64,000 nt of DNA from Anthoceros angustus. Its lineage: Eukaryota; Streptophyta; Anthocerotopsida; Anthocerotales; Anthocerotaceae. The stretch lies in the NCBI GenBank assembly GCA_010909165.1, contig MU008160.1:372001-436000 (forward strand). Reading direction: 5' to 3'. The position numbers were made by a program, and so were the translations under genes. Positions 32,191 through 44,914 of the stretch are shown here, one piece after another (position 1 is the first letter of the stretch; each line of letters begins with the position of its first letter). Under the pieces are notes generated by a model that was not told where the DNA came from, did not search any database, and worked only from the letters and a program-made list of their open reading frames with translations.

Positions 32191-34502
32191 TTATGTGACG
32201 AAGATGAATTCTCTGTCCAGACCACAAGGCTGGTAAGGAGTCGGGTTCACAATCTTTCTGCCTTCCAGGATGGGCAGGTCATCTCGAAGGGGTATCTTCT
32301 CTCGCCATACGAAATCATTCTCATGCTCAAATTTGCGGAACATCTCGGCTAGGGCATCGGTTTCCTGCCTCAAGATGAGTCTCCAGTCATCCTCACCTGC
32401 AGCAGTACATTCTCAGTTCCCGTGTTTGTGAAAGACTGTAAAACCAGCAACACGTACTTATCGACAGCCACAAACCTGGAATTTTTTGTAGCTGTATCCT
32501 GGTCATGGCATATTTCAGGACCCCAATTGCTACTCCCAACTTTTCTTGCTGCTTCAGATCATTAGCGATGTATCTTTGGCTCCTGGCTTCGTGCAAAGCA
32601 GAGCAGATGGCTATGTATCTCTAGAAGCAGAGGCTAGTTAGAGCTACAGAATGCCAGATCAGGTTCAGAAGTATACTACGTCGCGGAATATTGAGTTTCA
32701 ACTTAAAACATGATGCCTACCCGGAGTCTGTCCGACACGTCGTTCCAGTCGGAGGCACTGGACTGCAGCACCAGGTTCACTTCCTCCAGAATCTGTACCA
32801 CCCCATAGTGTAGCTTTGCTAACAAGCCTCCACTTGTTGCCTTCTCCTCTGCTTTCCGTACAGTAACAGCCTGGACCGGGAGATACAGGCTTGTGAGAAC
32901 CAGAGCATCATAGGCATGACTTGTTGGGGTGCAAGAACCCATGGACACAAGGGCAAACCTGTGCTTCTGCCAAGCATATTAAGCTCATAATGGACGCCAT
33001 CGACGCGGTAGCTTCTGGGGGCCTTTCACCAGTCAAAACCGACTGCAAGTCAGGTAGCAAATTCTCCGCCAGGTGCTGATAAACACCAGCCGCTCGTCTA
33101 AACAAGGCTGCAGATTCCACCAAGTCTGTAACACAAGCCAAATCCGACATAAGACCTTATTGGCATTTCAGCTAGTTATCGGCTGCTACGGGCGATGAGG
33201 AAAAAATGCCTTGCAGATCCACCACCTGAATCAAGAACTTCCAATGCCCGTTCTCTCAGAAGAGCTCCATAGAGGGACAACATCATCCCCAGCTCAAATC
33301 GAAGATCATCCACGCGGAAATATTTTGGGCCACCCAGGCCCATGCCACTGTAACCACTCAAAGGGCTTGTCCACCTGATTTTCAAATCTATAGTCCACTG
33401 AAGTATTTGCTCATTTTCCTTTTGATCCGCAACTCGCACAAGCAGGTTCTCCATGTGTGGCAGGTAGCGTTCTACTCGCTGAATGTCCTACAAGGGAGCA
33501 CAACAAAAGTTAGGCTTCATAGTTGTAGCTTCAGGGAAGACTTGTGGGAAGACTTCATGCTTTCTCGTTTCAGCAATGCAAATTTCATCCAAAGAAAGAA
33601 CTGATTGAAGCTATGCCAATGTACAAGTGCCGAGGCCCAGTACCTACCTGCAAGACTGGAGATGTAACCCCACCTGCCATTTCTCTGGCTATGGCGGCTG
33701 CGATTTGGCTAACGCCATTGATTGATTCTTCAATCGCTTTCCTTTTGCTACTTAGCTCCTTCAACTGTTCCAGGGTACCAGAGTCTCGAGCATAGTACGT
33801 TTCCTCGAAGACAACCTACAGATGGGTACAACCAGTCCTTCATTGCTTGAGTTTGATTTCTGGGAAGACGTGAGAGGGCCACTACACCACTTTGGAACAA
33901 ACTATCAGGACTGACGAAAAAGAATGAGCTTACTTTCCGTGTCTTCAACTTCGCAGGGTCTGAGAAATGAAGCAGCATCTTGATCACGTTCGACGGATGC
34001 ACTTGTGCCAAGACACCAGCACTCTGTTGACTCAAGGAGCAGAGACATACACTTGTAGAATTCCTCTAAACAAGCCTAGAGCCAAGCAGTTGGTTGTCAG
34101 AGCCGTTCTCCGTCACCTTCTACCGGCCTATCCTCAACAACGTCTTCCTTCGGAAGCTTGGCAATCTCTTCTCTAATCCTTTCCTGCAGCAATCGGAATG
34201 GAAACCATAAGTAACCCTCGATGACACAGGACTCCCGAGAATGCCACGCACAATCCTTGTGCTGAGGCAAGATTACTGCAACTGGATGCATACTAAGTCA
34301 GCTGGACTGGCCGCCAAGCTTGTGATACCATTCCAAAACACCAAAGCCGCCTTCCTGGTATTGAAGCTGAGTGGCCAAGAGACAGGATGCTGCGCAGACA
34401 AGGTACCTTGTAACTTTCCTCAACGCTATGCATCACTTTGAACCCAATGGCGCCACCAGCCAAAGTGCCCAAAATGATCCGAAATGTTCCCCAGTTGCTC
34501 AT
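32191..34502 (-). CDS. BRO1-domain protein (plant BROX-like)
   Basis: Multi-exon minus-strand gene from ATG 34502 (MSNWGTFRIILGTLAGGA; first donor at 34407) to a stop at 32191. Exon pieces in order read HPSNVIKMLLHFSDPAKLKTRK (about 33930-34000), then ETYYARDSGTLEQLKELSSK and AIAREMAGG (33650-33810). Next come RVERYLPHMENLLVRV and DLRFELGMMLSLYGALLRERAL (33180-33490), FRRAAGVYQHLAENLLPDLQ (32960-33130), LAKLHYGVVQILEEVNLVLQ, and ALHEARSQRYIANDLKQQEK. The end is FRKFEHENDFVWREKIP...CGLDREFIF. These are hallmarks of the BRO1 fold: the FELGMMLSLYGA block, the helical-hairpin heart and the late bound-tail region. BRO1 proteins bind ESCRT-III and act at endosomes. Plants have short BRO1-only members of this size. 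Exact internal exon borders were not all resolved. It is divergent from the gene at 34925. Confidence 0.82.
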
Positions 34503-34924
34503 GGTCCAGTATCAGCGGAGTACCCTGCCAACAAAATTAAGGTCAGATCCAATACGAATTCCTTAAAAGACTTACACCAGGGCAGATGGCGTCACGCAGC
34601 TGGGCAACTAGCTTGGGAGAGAAAATTTTGGAAGAAGTCAAGACTTACAGATTCAAGGAATCGACAGAAACCTCAAGAGCATGTCTTCAGTGATCGTCAC
34701 TGGGTCCTCGCATGAGGAATGAGGAGGAAGGCAAGGATAGGTTGGAATTGCCAGCTGCCAATGGCACCAAATCTGTATAAACCTTTAGGGCTGCAGGCAC
34801 GTGGCCTCAAATTGTTATCACTTCCATCTGGCAAGACTTACAGGATTGGAATGCCTAGGGTTTAGGGGTTAGATCCGCTGCTGGTGCAACCGGGCAATGG
34901 AGCTCTAAGTGCTGGATGACATAG
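34503..34924. promoter_or_regulatory. Bidirectional promoter with G-box and telo-box
   Basis: 422 bases between two divergent start codons. CACGTG lies at 34798-34803. TAGGGTTTAGGG at 34856-34867 is a telo-box type element (plant telomere repeat, AAACCCTA on the other strand), typical of housekeeping promoters in plants. Confidence 0.5.
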
Positions 34925-36063
34925 ATGGCTGGACCTCCTGATCTGCCAGGTCAGTCCTCATACATAACTTTCCAAATTGAGTTCGATTGTGGATGTGAGG
35001 TTTCTGGTCTCGAGTCTTGATGGTCCAGACTGGCATGTGCAGGGAAGGAGGACATCAAGCAATTGCCATCAGGGCCAGTGGATCTTTCACCCGCAGTCAC
35101 GACTGTGGCTTTTGAGACTGTGCTCCCCCTGCTGAGAGTGCCATTGCCTGCTGGTGAGGATGATGATCCTCCAAAGGGGCCCTATGTGCTTGCCTTCAAG
35201 GACGAGGACAGCTGGCGACGAGCTTGGCGCAGATGTGAGGACAAAGTGGCTGCTCAGTGCGAGGTATCCTCCCTGAGAGAGGTGGAAGGATTAGTATTTG
35301 GTTCTGAAGTCACCAACTTCTCGCAGCTCTGCAGTTTTCTTCCTTAACTCTACAGTTTTTTCAGACTGGAGCAAGAATGGGTTGTTCAATCAGTGCAGCC
35401 AACATATGCAAACCCCCGTGGTGGAAAACCATGCTCCCTTTTTTCAAAGCATCTGATGCAGAGGAGGCAGAGAGGGAGGCCTGTGAGGAGAGGGAGATGA
35501 TGGCCTGCCTGGCTGCTTCCAAGGAGAGTTGCATCAAGTATGCGCAGGAGACATGTGAGCCAGTGTTTGCAGAGCTGAGAATCGCAAATCCTGACCAAGT
35601 CATCGACCCCAGGTTCAATGGAAAGAAACCTCCGAGACTGAGGAGGCCCCCAAATATCCAAAGACCCAACTCTGTGCACAAGGCAGGAGAGAGAAGTCCA
35701 GGTGCAAGGCTAGCAGAGGCACTTGCTTCCCTTGAGCAGGTCCAGCAGGATACTGGGGAGACGCATGAAAAGAAGAGATCTACAAACTTCAGGGGGAGAC
35801 AACTAATGGAAGGAGGGAGTCATACTCGAGCGTGGGAGGGTCCTATTTGGAGTGATGCTGAGGAACATGCAGACATCGCAGTTCCCAAGGGGCCTATCAT
35901 CGAGGGATGGGAAGGAGGTCTCATAAGGCCTAAATTTGATTCCAAAAAATCCGAAGAGGCAGACCAACCAGAGCAACCAGCAGAGGTTGCCAAAGTCCCA
36001 TCCTTTTGGGAGGCACTAGATCTGAAAATAAGGAGCAAGCTAAAAGAATTCGGGTCTGGCTGA
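34925..36063 (+). CDS. Conserved plant protein of unknown function
   Basis: Three exons, 34925-34949, 35043-35263 and 35365-36063, with phase-matched GT-AG introns of 93 and 101 bases, giving 314 residues. The N-terminal half is compact and looks conserved: FETVLPLLRVPLPAGEDDDP, GPYVLAFKDEDSWRRAWRRC, CEDKVAAQCE, then GCSISAANICKPPWWK. It is followed by EEREMMACLAASKESC and a Cys at KYAQETC. Paired Cys and Trp residues suggest a small folded domain; I believe similar uncharacterised proteins occur across land plants, from memory rather than a search. The C-terminal half is polar and probably disordered, ending SFWEALDLKIRSKLKEF. It shares a promoter region with the BRO1 gene. Confidence 0.7.
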
Positions 36064-36334
36064 CAGTCTTTCAGAACTGTGCTTTTGTCGAGACAACTCT
36101 TGTGTGTAAACGACATCATGTTTCTACATTGCGTCCTAAAAATATTGCGGACTCTCCCAGCTGACTGGAGTGCTGAGAGGCTTCAGATCTGAATAGGAAA
36201 CGCGAAACGCATTTGATCCTTGCTCCCCGAAATGTGGACATTTGGCTGCTAGTGCATTAATCTGGCTGAGGAAACGTCCGTGCCTAGTTAACAAGATGAC
36301 TGTTCCGTGTAAGATATTCACTAACATAATATGC
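36064..36334. other. Convergent 3' spacer
   Basis: 271 bases between the stop codons of two convergent genes. No separate feature seen. Confidence 0.6.
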
Positions 36335-39300
36335 TTAGATTGCAATGCTTTCTACCTGCAATTCCGACAAGGATGAGTCAAGGTTCTCGATCTTCACTCG
36401 CGGGTGCTCTACGTCAAGGCTTCCTACCTCTAGCTGCACGTCGTTCAATGGCAACTGGTCCGATTTAATTCTTTCTACCGGCACAGGCTCACGGCCTAGC
36501 TTGACAACTCGCACCTCCACTTGGGAACTGGTTGATTCAACGATATCCGCTTTCACTTCCTCTTCCTGACGAGCTTCTACCTCCACGGCTGCATCAGCTG
36601 ATTCTACCTCCCTTATCGAATCTGCTACCTCCACCTTTGAATGGTCTGCTTCTACCTCCCCTTGCGAACCGTCTGATTCCCGACTTTCCGCCTCAACTTG
36701 CACAGGATTTACGTCTCCGCTCTTGGCCCTGTTGTCAGCATCACCTGATTCAGGATTTTCTCCTCCCTCCAGTTGAATACTCAGTTCGTCCAACGAATCA
36801 TATATCCGCTCACTTTCAGGATATGTTGTATCTCCAGCAACAAATGACTGCACCTGTCCCGCATGCTCAATCCAGGAGACGCCTGGCTCCTTCTTCGCTG
36901 CTACTTCCTCCATCTCCTTCGTAACCCTAGCAGAATCATCCAATCTACCAGCTGAGGCATAGATATTAGCCATCAAGAGGTAAGGAGAAGGATTTGTAGC
37001 ATCTATCTTGAGGATGTTCTCAAATGCAAGGGTTCCTATCTCAACATTTGAATGCTTCCTGCAGGCAGCAAGCAGACTCATCCAGATAGGAACACCAGGG
37101 TCAAGCGGCATGCTGTTGATCAAGTTCAAAGCCTCCGCGACATGGCCTCCACGGCCCAGGGCGTCGACCAGGCAGGAGTAGTGCTGCACGGTCGGTGGCA
37201 GACGATACACTTCCATCATCTGTTTGAAGTAGTGGAAACCCTTGTCAACTGCCCCTGCATGGCTGCAGGCTGACAGGATGGTAGTGAACGTGACTTCATT
37301 TGGCGTCACTCCTTCCTGCTCCATCTTCGCAAACAATAGCAGAGCATCTTCTAATTGTCCTTGATGTGCATATCCTGACATTAATGCGGTCCAAGACACC
37401 ACATCTCGTTCAGGCAACGAATCAAATATTGTCTGAGCATCGTCAATACACCCACATTTCCCATACATGTCAATGAGGGTGCTGCCCAAAGTCAGATTGG
37501 ACTCCAAGTTACGTTCCCGAATCTCGGCATGCACTACTTTCCCTTTCTCAAGCAGTGACAACTGGGTGCAAGCTTTGATAACATTCACGAACGTAACTTC
37601 ATCGGGTTGGATGCCGGCATCTTGCATCTCGTCAAACAGTTGCAACGCAGTCTCAGCATTGTCATCCTGTACATATCCCGAGATCATTGTTGTCCAAGAT
37701 ACAACAGTCCTCTGGCCAAGACTGTTGAACACTTCTTTCGCCTCCTCCATGGCCCCACACTTGACATACACATCCAAAATGGCATTACCAACGTAAGTAT
37801 CCATCAAAGAAGGATGCTCCTTGACATACTTCTGGATCTTCTTGCCTTTTTCCAAATCTTGTGAGCTTGAACATGCTTTAAGCACAGCCATTATGGTGAT
37901 TGTGTCTGGTTTCAAACCATTGACTTGCATCTGATCAAACAGGTTAATGACATCCTCCACCTGATCCAGAAGTGCATACCCAGCAATCATTGAATTCCAA
38001 ATGGCCAAATTTCCATCACGCCATTTCTCAAAAACAAGAACTGCATCTTTCAGGTCACCACACTTGCAAAACATTTCTATAAGTGTGCAGCCAATGTAGA
38101 GCTCTGAATCATACCCCTGTTTATGTATATGTTCGGAAATCCACCTCCCATGATCACCTGCTTCCAGAGTGGAACATGCTTTGAGGATGATTGAACAGGA
38201 GAACTTATCTGGCACCCCACCCTTTTGCCGCAACTCCTCAAACTTTTTCAGCTCTGCTTTGGGATCGGTTAGCTCAGCAAATGCGATGTTAATCGCATTC
38301 CAGGCCATCATGCTCTTTTCGGTCATGTTGCTGAATACATTGTATGCATCTCTCAGGCTGCCGCATTTTGCAAACATGTCAATGAGAGGGCAGGCGAGGA
38401 CCAAACTTGAATATAATCCACACTCTCTGATCCATGAGTGAACCTGTCTAGCCTCTCGCAACTTACCAAGCGCTGCACAAGCCTTGATTGCACTACAAAA
38501 TGCCAGCTCATTGGGCCTCGGACCATTCTGGTGCATCTCCTTGAACAGAGTCAGCGCTGCTTCAGGAAAACCATCTTCTGCCAATGCAAATATCATTGCA
38601 GTAAAAGCAAACACATTCTGGCTGGGTAGATTGTCAAACACCAGCTGAGCTTTCTCCAAGCTACCGCATTTGGCATACATATCCACAAGTCCACCCCCAA
38701 CAAAAGAATCTTCTGCTAAGCCGCAGGAGATGATCTTTTCATGGATCTCTACTCCACGGTCAAGATCCTGTAAGGTAGCACAGGCTTTGAGGAGGCTGGA
38801 AAAGGTGTAGGCATCTGGATTCGTTTTTGCTTCTACCATCAAATCATAAAGGCTGAGTGCTTTCCTGGGATTCCCATGATCTATGTATCCCCTGATAAGC
38901 GTACTCCACAACACAACATCCCGTTCAGTTACCTTATCGAACACCGCCTGTGCTTGCTGCATCCTTCCACATCGGGCATACAGATCAATGATGGCGGATG
39001 CAACATGCACATCTGTTTCTAGCTCGTTGCCCACCGTCATCTCATAGATTTCCTGCCCTCGATCCCAGTCCCCCAACCCAACACAGGCTTTCAAAGCGGT
39101 AACAAAACTGTAGCTATTCGGCTCAACATCTGCCGCGTCCATCCTCTCAATCACTTTTATAGCTTCCTCAAACTGTCCAAGCTTGGCATGACCCTCAGCA
39201 AGTGCAGTCCAGCAAAACGCACTCTTTTTCACTGTCTTCTCAAAAGCCAGGTTTGCGTCTCTCATCAAACCAGCCTGGGCATACATGCGGACAAGAGTGC

Positions 39301-40044
39301 TCATTAAGTAGTCATTATTTTCTAAGCCCCTCTTGACGATGGCGTCGTGCACTTTCTTGCCTTTCCGTACATCAGCCAACTTGATGCACAGCTGCAACAG
39401 GTGGGCAAACACACTGATGGACGCCTGCGCACCTTTATCGTGCAAAAGTAGTAAACCCTCCTCCAGTCGATCCTCTGAGACAATCCTCTTCAACTCCTCA
39501 TCAACGAACACTCTCACAGGCAGACCCAACAGCAGCGGCTCTTCAAACCTACATCCAGAACAACAGCAATCCTCTGAGCAAAACAACGAATGCACATCAA
39601 ACTCTGCTCAGAGACCAACAACCGCATAGAACAACATTCCTTTCAAATCAAACAATGTGCAGAAGGATGGAAGCACCTCTCCAGAGACACCCTGTGCCAA
39701 GTCTGCTGTGCGTAGATATCGTTCTCCTCCGGCGGAATCTCGCTTACAAATTCTTTCTTGCCTATGGGTGCGGCGGCTGCACATATAGTTCGGTGCATTC
39801 CACGTCTCCGCCATTGCACCTGTCGTATCTTCTGGCGAGGGAAGGCTGCAAGCCTCAGCCTGCCTCCTTGTCTATGAGACGCATTTACTGTCAGCCAGGG
39901 AGTCTTCCGCTGCCTCCACTCCAAACCAGCCACAATAGGCCTCACGAAAACGGACACCTCCTTCGAGCTGATGGAAGCAGCTGCATTGCAGCATGAGCTC
40001 ACAGAGAACACTTCAGGAACAGCCCCACTCACATCCATCTTCAT
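36335..40044 (-). CDS. PLS-class PPR protein with E domain and long acidic tail
   Basis: Exon 1 is 40044-39677 and exon 2 39548-36335, joined over a 128-base intron in phase, giving 1,193 residues. The large exon has no ATG at its open left end, which is why the upstream exon was sought. Exon 1 supplies a Ser/Arg-rich, acid-poor transit-like sequence. Seven or more P-L-S triplets follow (LWSTLIRGY, AFTAMIFAL, IWNSMIAGY, SWTTMISGY, SWTALMSGY). Next is an E-type domain (IWMSLLAACRKHSNVEIG ... KKEPGVSWIEHAGQVQSF). Instead of E+ or DYW the protein continues with ~140 residues of Glu/Val/Ser-rich sequence containing repeats such as GEVEADHSKVEVADS. Expected role: organelle RNA binding and editing-site choice. 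The frame is fully intact, unlike the other two PPR loci here. Confidence 0.85.
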
Positions 40045-40430
40045 CCTACTCGAACACCCTTTTGAATGCTCAGAATCTGTTGGAGCTGAAACAGAAGGAG
40101 CCGGAAGAGGACGCAGCGGAGGTTGCAGACTCCTGGAACACCATGCTGGAGGCCCCAGTCAGACAATGCGCGCCTCAGCTAGGTGCAGCTCAAATCAAAA
40201 TTGCCAACTCCCACAAACTCCAGCCGGAGTCTGGGAAACCCAGCAGTCTCTAGTCTCGACTGTAGTCAGCCGTGGCATTCGCAGGCCTAGGGCAACGCTA
40301 GGTCAAAAACCCAGCTTCTGGATCCTTCGGCTCCGGCTTGGATGTGTTTGATTTTTGTCTTTATGCGTGTTTCCGCAGAATCCACCCGATACTGATCTGG
40401 GTTTTTTCGGGTTGACTGGATCCAGCTGCC

Positions 40431-41039
40431 ATGGCTTGCACCCATCAGCACGACTGCGCGCAGCACGAGTGTGCCAGGGAGTGGTCGCTCCACGAGTTTG
40501 TGGACAAGCCCAAGGTGTGGGCACTGAACGAGGCAGTGGAGGGCAGCGCCAAGTCTGTGATCAAGCCGTGGGAGAAGCGGCTGGACCTGGATTCCGGGCT
40601 CCTGGAGAGCAATGCGGACGACCCTGAGCTCATTGTCTTCATCCCTTTCACGACCGACGTCAAGATCAAGAGCATTGCCGTGGTGGGCGGTGCAGAGGGC
40701 AGCAGCCCTGCCAAGATGAGAGCCTTTCTCAACAGGCAGGACATCGATTTCTCCAATGCTTGGGACCTGACGCCCGTGCAGGAGTGGGAGGTTGCGGAGA
40801 ATCTGCGAGGGGAGCTGGAGTACCCTACCAAGTACCCTCGCTTCCAGGGGGTGGCCAACATCACCCTGCATTTCCCGGAAAATCACGGGGCTGCATCTTC
40901 CCGCATCCACTTCATCGGATTGAAAGGGGAAGGAACGCAGAACAAGAGGGATGCTGTCACCACAATTGTGTACGAGGCCGTGGCGAACCCGTCGGAGCAT
41001 AAGCTGCCGGCTGAAGGAGGTGTTCCTCAGATTTTGTAG
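40431..41039 (+). CDS. PITH domain-containing protein
   Basis: Single exon, 202 residues. The N-terminus has a His/Cys cluster (CTHQHDCAQHECA), as in plant and animal relatives. Then comes the PITH (DUF1000) beta-sandwich: SVIKPWEKRLD, DPELIVFIPFTTDVKIKSI, ANITLHFPENHGA, RIHFIGLKGEG. The domain is the one that binds the proteasome in thioredoxin-like protein TXNL1; here it stands alone without thioredoxin. It is close in length and order to the stand-alone plant proteins. It is divergent from the PPR gene at 36335-40044, with ~390 bases between start codons. Confidence 0.92.
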   Translation: MACTHQHDCAQHECAREWSLHEFVDKPKVWALNEAVEGSAKSVIKPWEKRLDLDSGLLESNADDPELIVFIPFTTDVKIKSIAVVGGAEGSSPAKMRAFLNRQDIDFSNAWDLTPVQEWEVAENLRGELEYPTKYPRFQGVANITLHFPENHGAASSRIHFIGLKGEGTQNKRDAVTTIVYEAVANPSEHKLPAEGGVPQIL

Positions 41040-41675
41040 GGGAATTGGAGCTGGAAAGCAAGAAAAGAATCCATCCCACCAGTTTTGTGTTCAGTGTAGT
41101 AGCAAGAAGGCAAGAAGAGACTCAAGCAAAGAGAGGAGACTCGCAGCACTGTCAGTGCTCACGGTAGGCATGTTTTTCTCACTCCGGACTTTGCAATGGG
41201 TTGTGACTTCTTGTGATAATCGTATGGGTGTTGTGTAGAATTGGCCTGCAAGAATATGTACAGCATGAGGCACTAATGGAACCACATTAATGCAACATGG
41301 TCTCTGGGTGGCATGCTTTGCACTTGCATCTGGTAGTGATGCCAGCTGGGCATTCAGTAGACTCAAAGCACTTTCTTGAATCAGATCTCAGTACACATTC
41401 CTTCAGAATCCGTGACATGCCCACCTGCCTGAATCTGTGAGTGGCTACGTCACTCCTATTGAGCTCTCCGAAAATTGCGCCCAGCCTAGCCCTTGTGGCT
41501 GTTTCTCCACCTGTCTGATCACGTCCACATGCCAGACTCTGAACCGCCTGCCTCGAGCTTGATGATGCGGGGTCTTCGCAAGCTCTTACATGTTGGGAAA
41601 GGAAACGGATATAGCTGTCTCGGGTGAAAGATGCGCTAAGGAACAGAGCGTGGGATGCAGCGTGGTCTATGAGCC
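41040..41675. other. Intergenic
   Basis: 3' flank of the PITH gene and promoter of the photolyase gene. No gene or obvious core element seen. Confidence 0.6.
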
Positions 41676-44569
41676 ATGGAGTCGAGAGCCATACTCTGGT
41701 TCCGCAAGGGCCTGAGGCTGCACGATAACCCAGCTCTGCACATCGCTTGTGACGGTGCCAAGCATGTGTTCCCTCTCTTCATCTTGGACCCCTTTTTCCT
41801 GGCCCCGGATCTCACAGCACCGTCCCCAGGCTCAGCGCATTGCGGGGTGAACCGTATTCGATTTCTCCTGGAGTCATTGAAGGACCTGGATTTGAGACTG
41901 CAAGCCCGAGGGTCGCGCCTTCTCTTGCTACATGGCAATCCGGTGGAAGTTCTGCCGACTGTCATTCAGAAAGTACGTTGTTTGTTTCCTCCTTTCAATC
42001 GGTGAGCTTGCTGTAATGTTTGCTCACCAGTGCAAGTTTCCATAAGATCTTGGAACCTGATGCAGTTGAATTGGTGGGCACGATTTTCTTGAACGATTGC
42101 TGCAGTGGAGGATCAGCAAACTGTGCTTTGAGTACGATACTGAGCCCTATGCAGTTACACGAGACGGCAAAATCAAGGTGCGGCTAGCCAGGCTCTCGTT
42201 CTGGATCAGTCACAAGTCTGTCCCCAGTGTGCCAGTAACTTAACTCTTTCCTGCAGGAGATGGCAAGTAAATCTGGGCTGGAGGTACATTGCCCTGTCAG
42301 CCATACACTCTTCGATCCGAATGACACCATCAAAAAGGTCAAACCGAGTGCTATCTTGTGGTAAAGAAAGGGAGACTTCTTCGTTCAATCCTGAGGAGAA
42401 CGAGTATGTTGATGTATAGTATGGTGTGGTTGTGTAGAATGGTGGACATGCTCCATTGACATATCAAGCGTTTTGCAAACAGCTTGGCAAGCCGCCATCT
42501 CCCATTGGTGATCCTCCAGTCGGTATGCCTGGACCACCAGACAATTTGAGTGATGTGGAGGTGGTTCCTGTTCCGACTTTGGAGGATCTCGGGTATCGTG
42601 ATCTCAACTGGGTGAGGACGAAGTGATTCTTCTGGTTGTGAAGTTATTTGCTGGTGCTCTTTTTATAAATCAGGATTACCCTCTGATCCTGGAGCGTGTC
42701 AGGAGTTCACCCCATTCCATGGAGGAGAGACGGAGGCTTTGAAGAGGCTGGATGAAAGCCTAGCTGATAAAGTACATGCATTGTCCTTCTTCATCTGTAA
42801 CGTGTTGTTAAGGGTTGCTAGTATTTGAAATCCTTGTCGTCATTGCTTGCTTGCTCAGCTTGCTGTGTCTGTAGAATTGGGTGTGCAAGTTTGAGAAGCC
42901 AAAGGGGGACCCAACTGCGTTCCTCAAACCAGCAACCACCGTCTTGTCTCCTTATCTAAAGGTATTTCATGTCAGTATGAGAGTCCTAACAACCATGCCA
43001 TGTGTGGCATTGTAAAGGTAGTTTATTCACTAATTTAATCTTGCTCTGTCTTGCAGTTTGGTTGCCTCTCTCCTCGCTTGTTCTATGCACGGCTCCATGA
43101 GATTTACTCTGATGCTAAGACCCACACAAAACCTCCTGTTTCCCTTGAAGGACAAGTAAGTCTTCCCTTCACTGTCTCAGGCAGAGTACCGTCTTTGCGT
43201 TTCTGTTCTTGAATTCAGGTTTGATGATATTGTGCTGCAGCTATTGTGGCGTGAGTTTTTCTACACAGTTGGATATGGAACGCCACACTTTGACTCCATG
43301 GAAGGCAATGCCATCTGCAAGCAGGTTCACATCCTGTTTAGCTAGATCGGAGTAGCTTGAAGAACTGCTCAGGTCCTAGGCATGTGTGTTCCTCTTTCGC
43401 TTTCTCTGCCTTACCAACAACATCATTGCAGATTCCTTGGAAATACGATGAGCGTCTCTTGGGTTTGTGGAGAGATGGCCAAACTGGATATCCATGGATA
43501 GATGCTGCCATGGTTCAGGTAACGGACTTCGTTTTTCTGAAGATATGAATCCTCAGCTCAAATATTGCAAGCTTCAGTGATCTGACAGTTGATTTCTCCT
43601 GCTTCCTGCAGCTCAGGAAGTGGGGTTGGATGCATCATCTTGCTCGGCATGCTGTTGCCTGCTTCCTCACTCGTGGGGACATGGTACGTACTGCATTTTA
43701 AGAAACACACTCAGACCTGGTTACCCCTAGCCCTGAGCATTTTGTCGCGCTCTTCGTGCAGTTCGTGTCCTGGGAATTGGGTCGAGATGTGTTCGACAGG
43801 CTGTTGATTGACGCCGACTGGTCCATCAACAACGGAAACTGGATGTGGCTTGCAGCCTCCGCATTTTTCTTTCAGGTACACAACTGGTTTTTCTTTCTAC
43901 GCTTCTCTAAAACTGACGGTATCTCGATGCAGAGAAAACTCACTTATCTTTGCATGCTTTCCACAGTACCATCGCATATACTCCCCAGTAACATTTGGGA
44001 AGAAGTACGATCCTGATGGCAAATATGTCAAACACTTCCTCCCAATCCTCAAAGGTAGGGCACAACACACCAGACTCCACCATTACGAGCAGGATGACTT
44101 AATTGCCTACGCTGTTGCATGCCGAGCAGACTTTCCGAAACAGTACATCTATGAGCCATGGACAGCACCTATTGAAGTCCAAAGGAGAGCAAAGTGCATT
44201 ATTGGCAAGGATTATCCTAAGCCAGGTGGCCTCCACCTCTTGACTCATTCCTGTCGCTTAGTATCCTCTCTGCCATCATCAGTCTCATCCCTTCCCTAAT
44301 GTCAATGTGCAGTGATAGATCATGCAAGCGCCAATAAGGATTGTCGAGCAAGAATGGCTGCAGCCTATGCACTGAACAAGACCACAGGAGGGCATCCTAC
44401 ACATGACCAGCTGGATATGCTCAATGGAGAACTCCAGGACATTGCAGACCCTGCGAAGTCTAATGAGAAGGCCAAGGAGAAAGCCAAGGCTAAGGCTAAG
44501 CTCAATCGCAATCCCAGGTCATCACCCCCTGCAAAAAAGCAGCGCAAAATCACTGACTACAAACAGTAG
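41676..44569 (+). CDS. UVR3: (6-4) DNA photolyase
   Basis: Fourteen exons assembled with phase-matched GT-AG introns of 75-133 bases: 41676-41972, 42106-42177, 42257-42337, 42438-42611, 42703-42771, 42875-42961, 43057-43155, 43241-43324, 43432-43518, 43612-43683, 43762-43875, 43967-44054, 44130-44225, 44313-44569. The product is 558 residues. It repairs (6-4) pyrimidine-pyrimidone photoproducts using blue/UV-A light and FAD. Seen: the N-terminal Rossmann start [54 protein letters not shown] and [21 protein letters not shown], with the His pair typical of (6-4) enzymes. [30 protein letters not shown] and YIYEPWTAP follow. The last exon adds a Lys-rich tail ([25 protein letters not shown]), a probable nuclear signal that ends in a PIP-box-like string. 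The symbol is by analogy to the Arabidopsis gene. Confidence 0.93.
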
Positions 44570-44914
44570 GATTTAATGTTAATCCGTTTCAACGCTTTGC
44601 ACTGCAATGGATTCTTAGATTCATACATACAGTACTATCAGCACCAACCTTAAGTTCTATTTTAGTGGCTGACCTCGCTTAGGAATATTACACTTCACCG
44701 ACCTCGCATCTACTTTCGGCGATCAGATTTCGGGTTGCGACCGGCGGTTTTGCCATCGTCGTTGTTGCCGCGGAGCTGTTCGAATTCCAGGGACTCGAAG
44801 TCGTCACTTGAAGCTGTTCGGATCAGCTGTTTGCCAGGGGCGTGGAAAAGCTGGTCGTCAATCGGTTAGCGGGTTTGGCTTCTGCGAGGTTAAGGATTTG
44901 CAGGAAGCTTCAAC
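44570..44914. other. Intergenic spacer
   Basis: 3' flank of the photolyase gene and 5' flank of the DUF538 gene. No element recognised. Confidence 0.55.
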
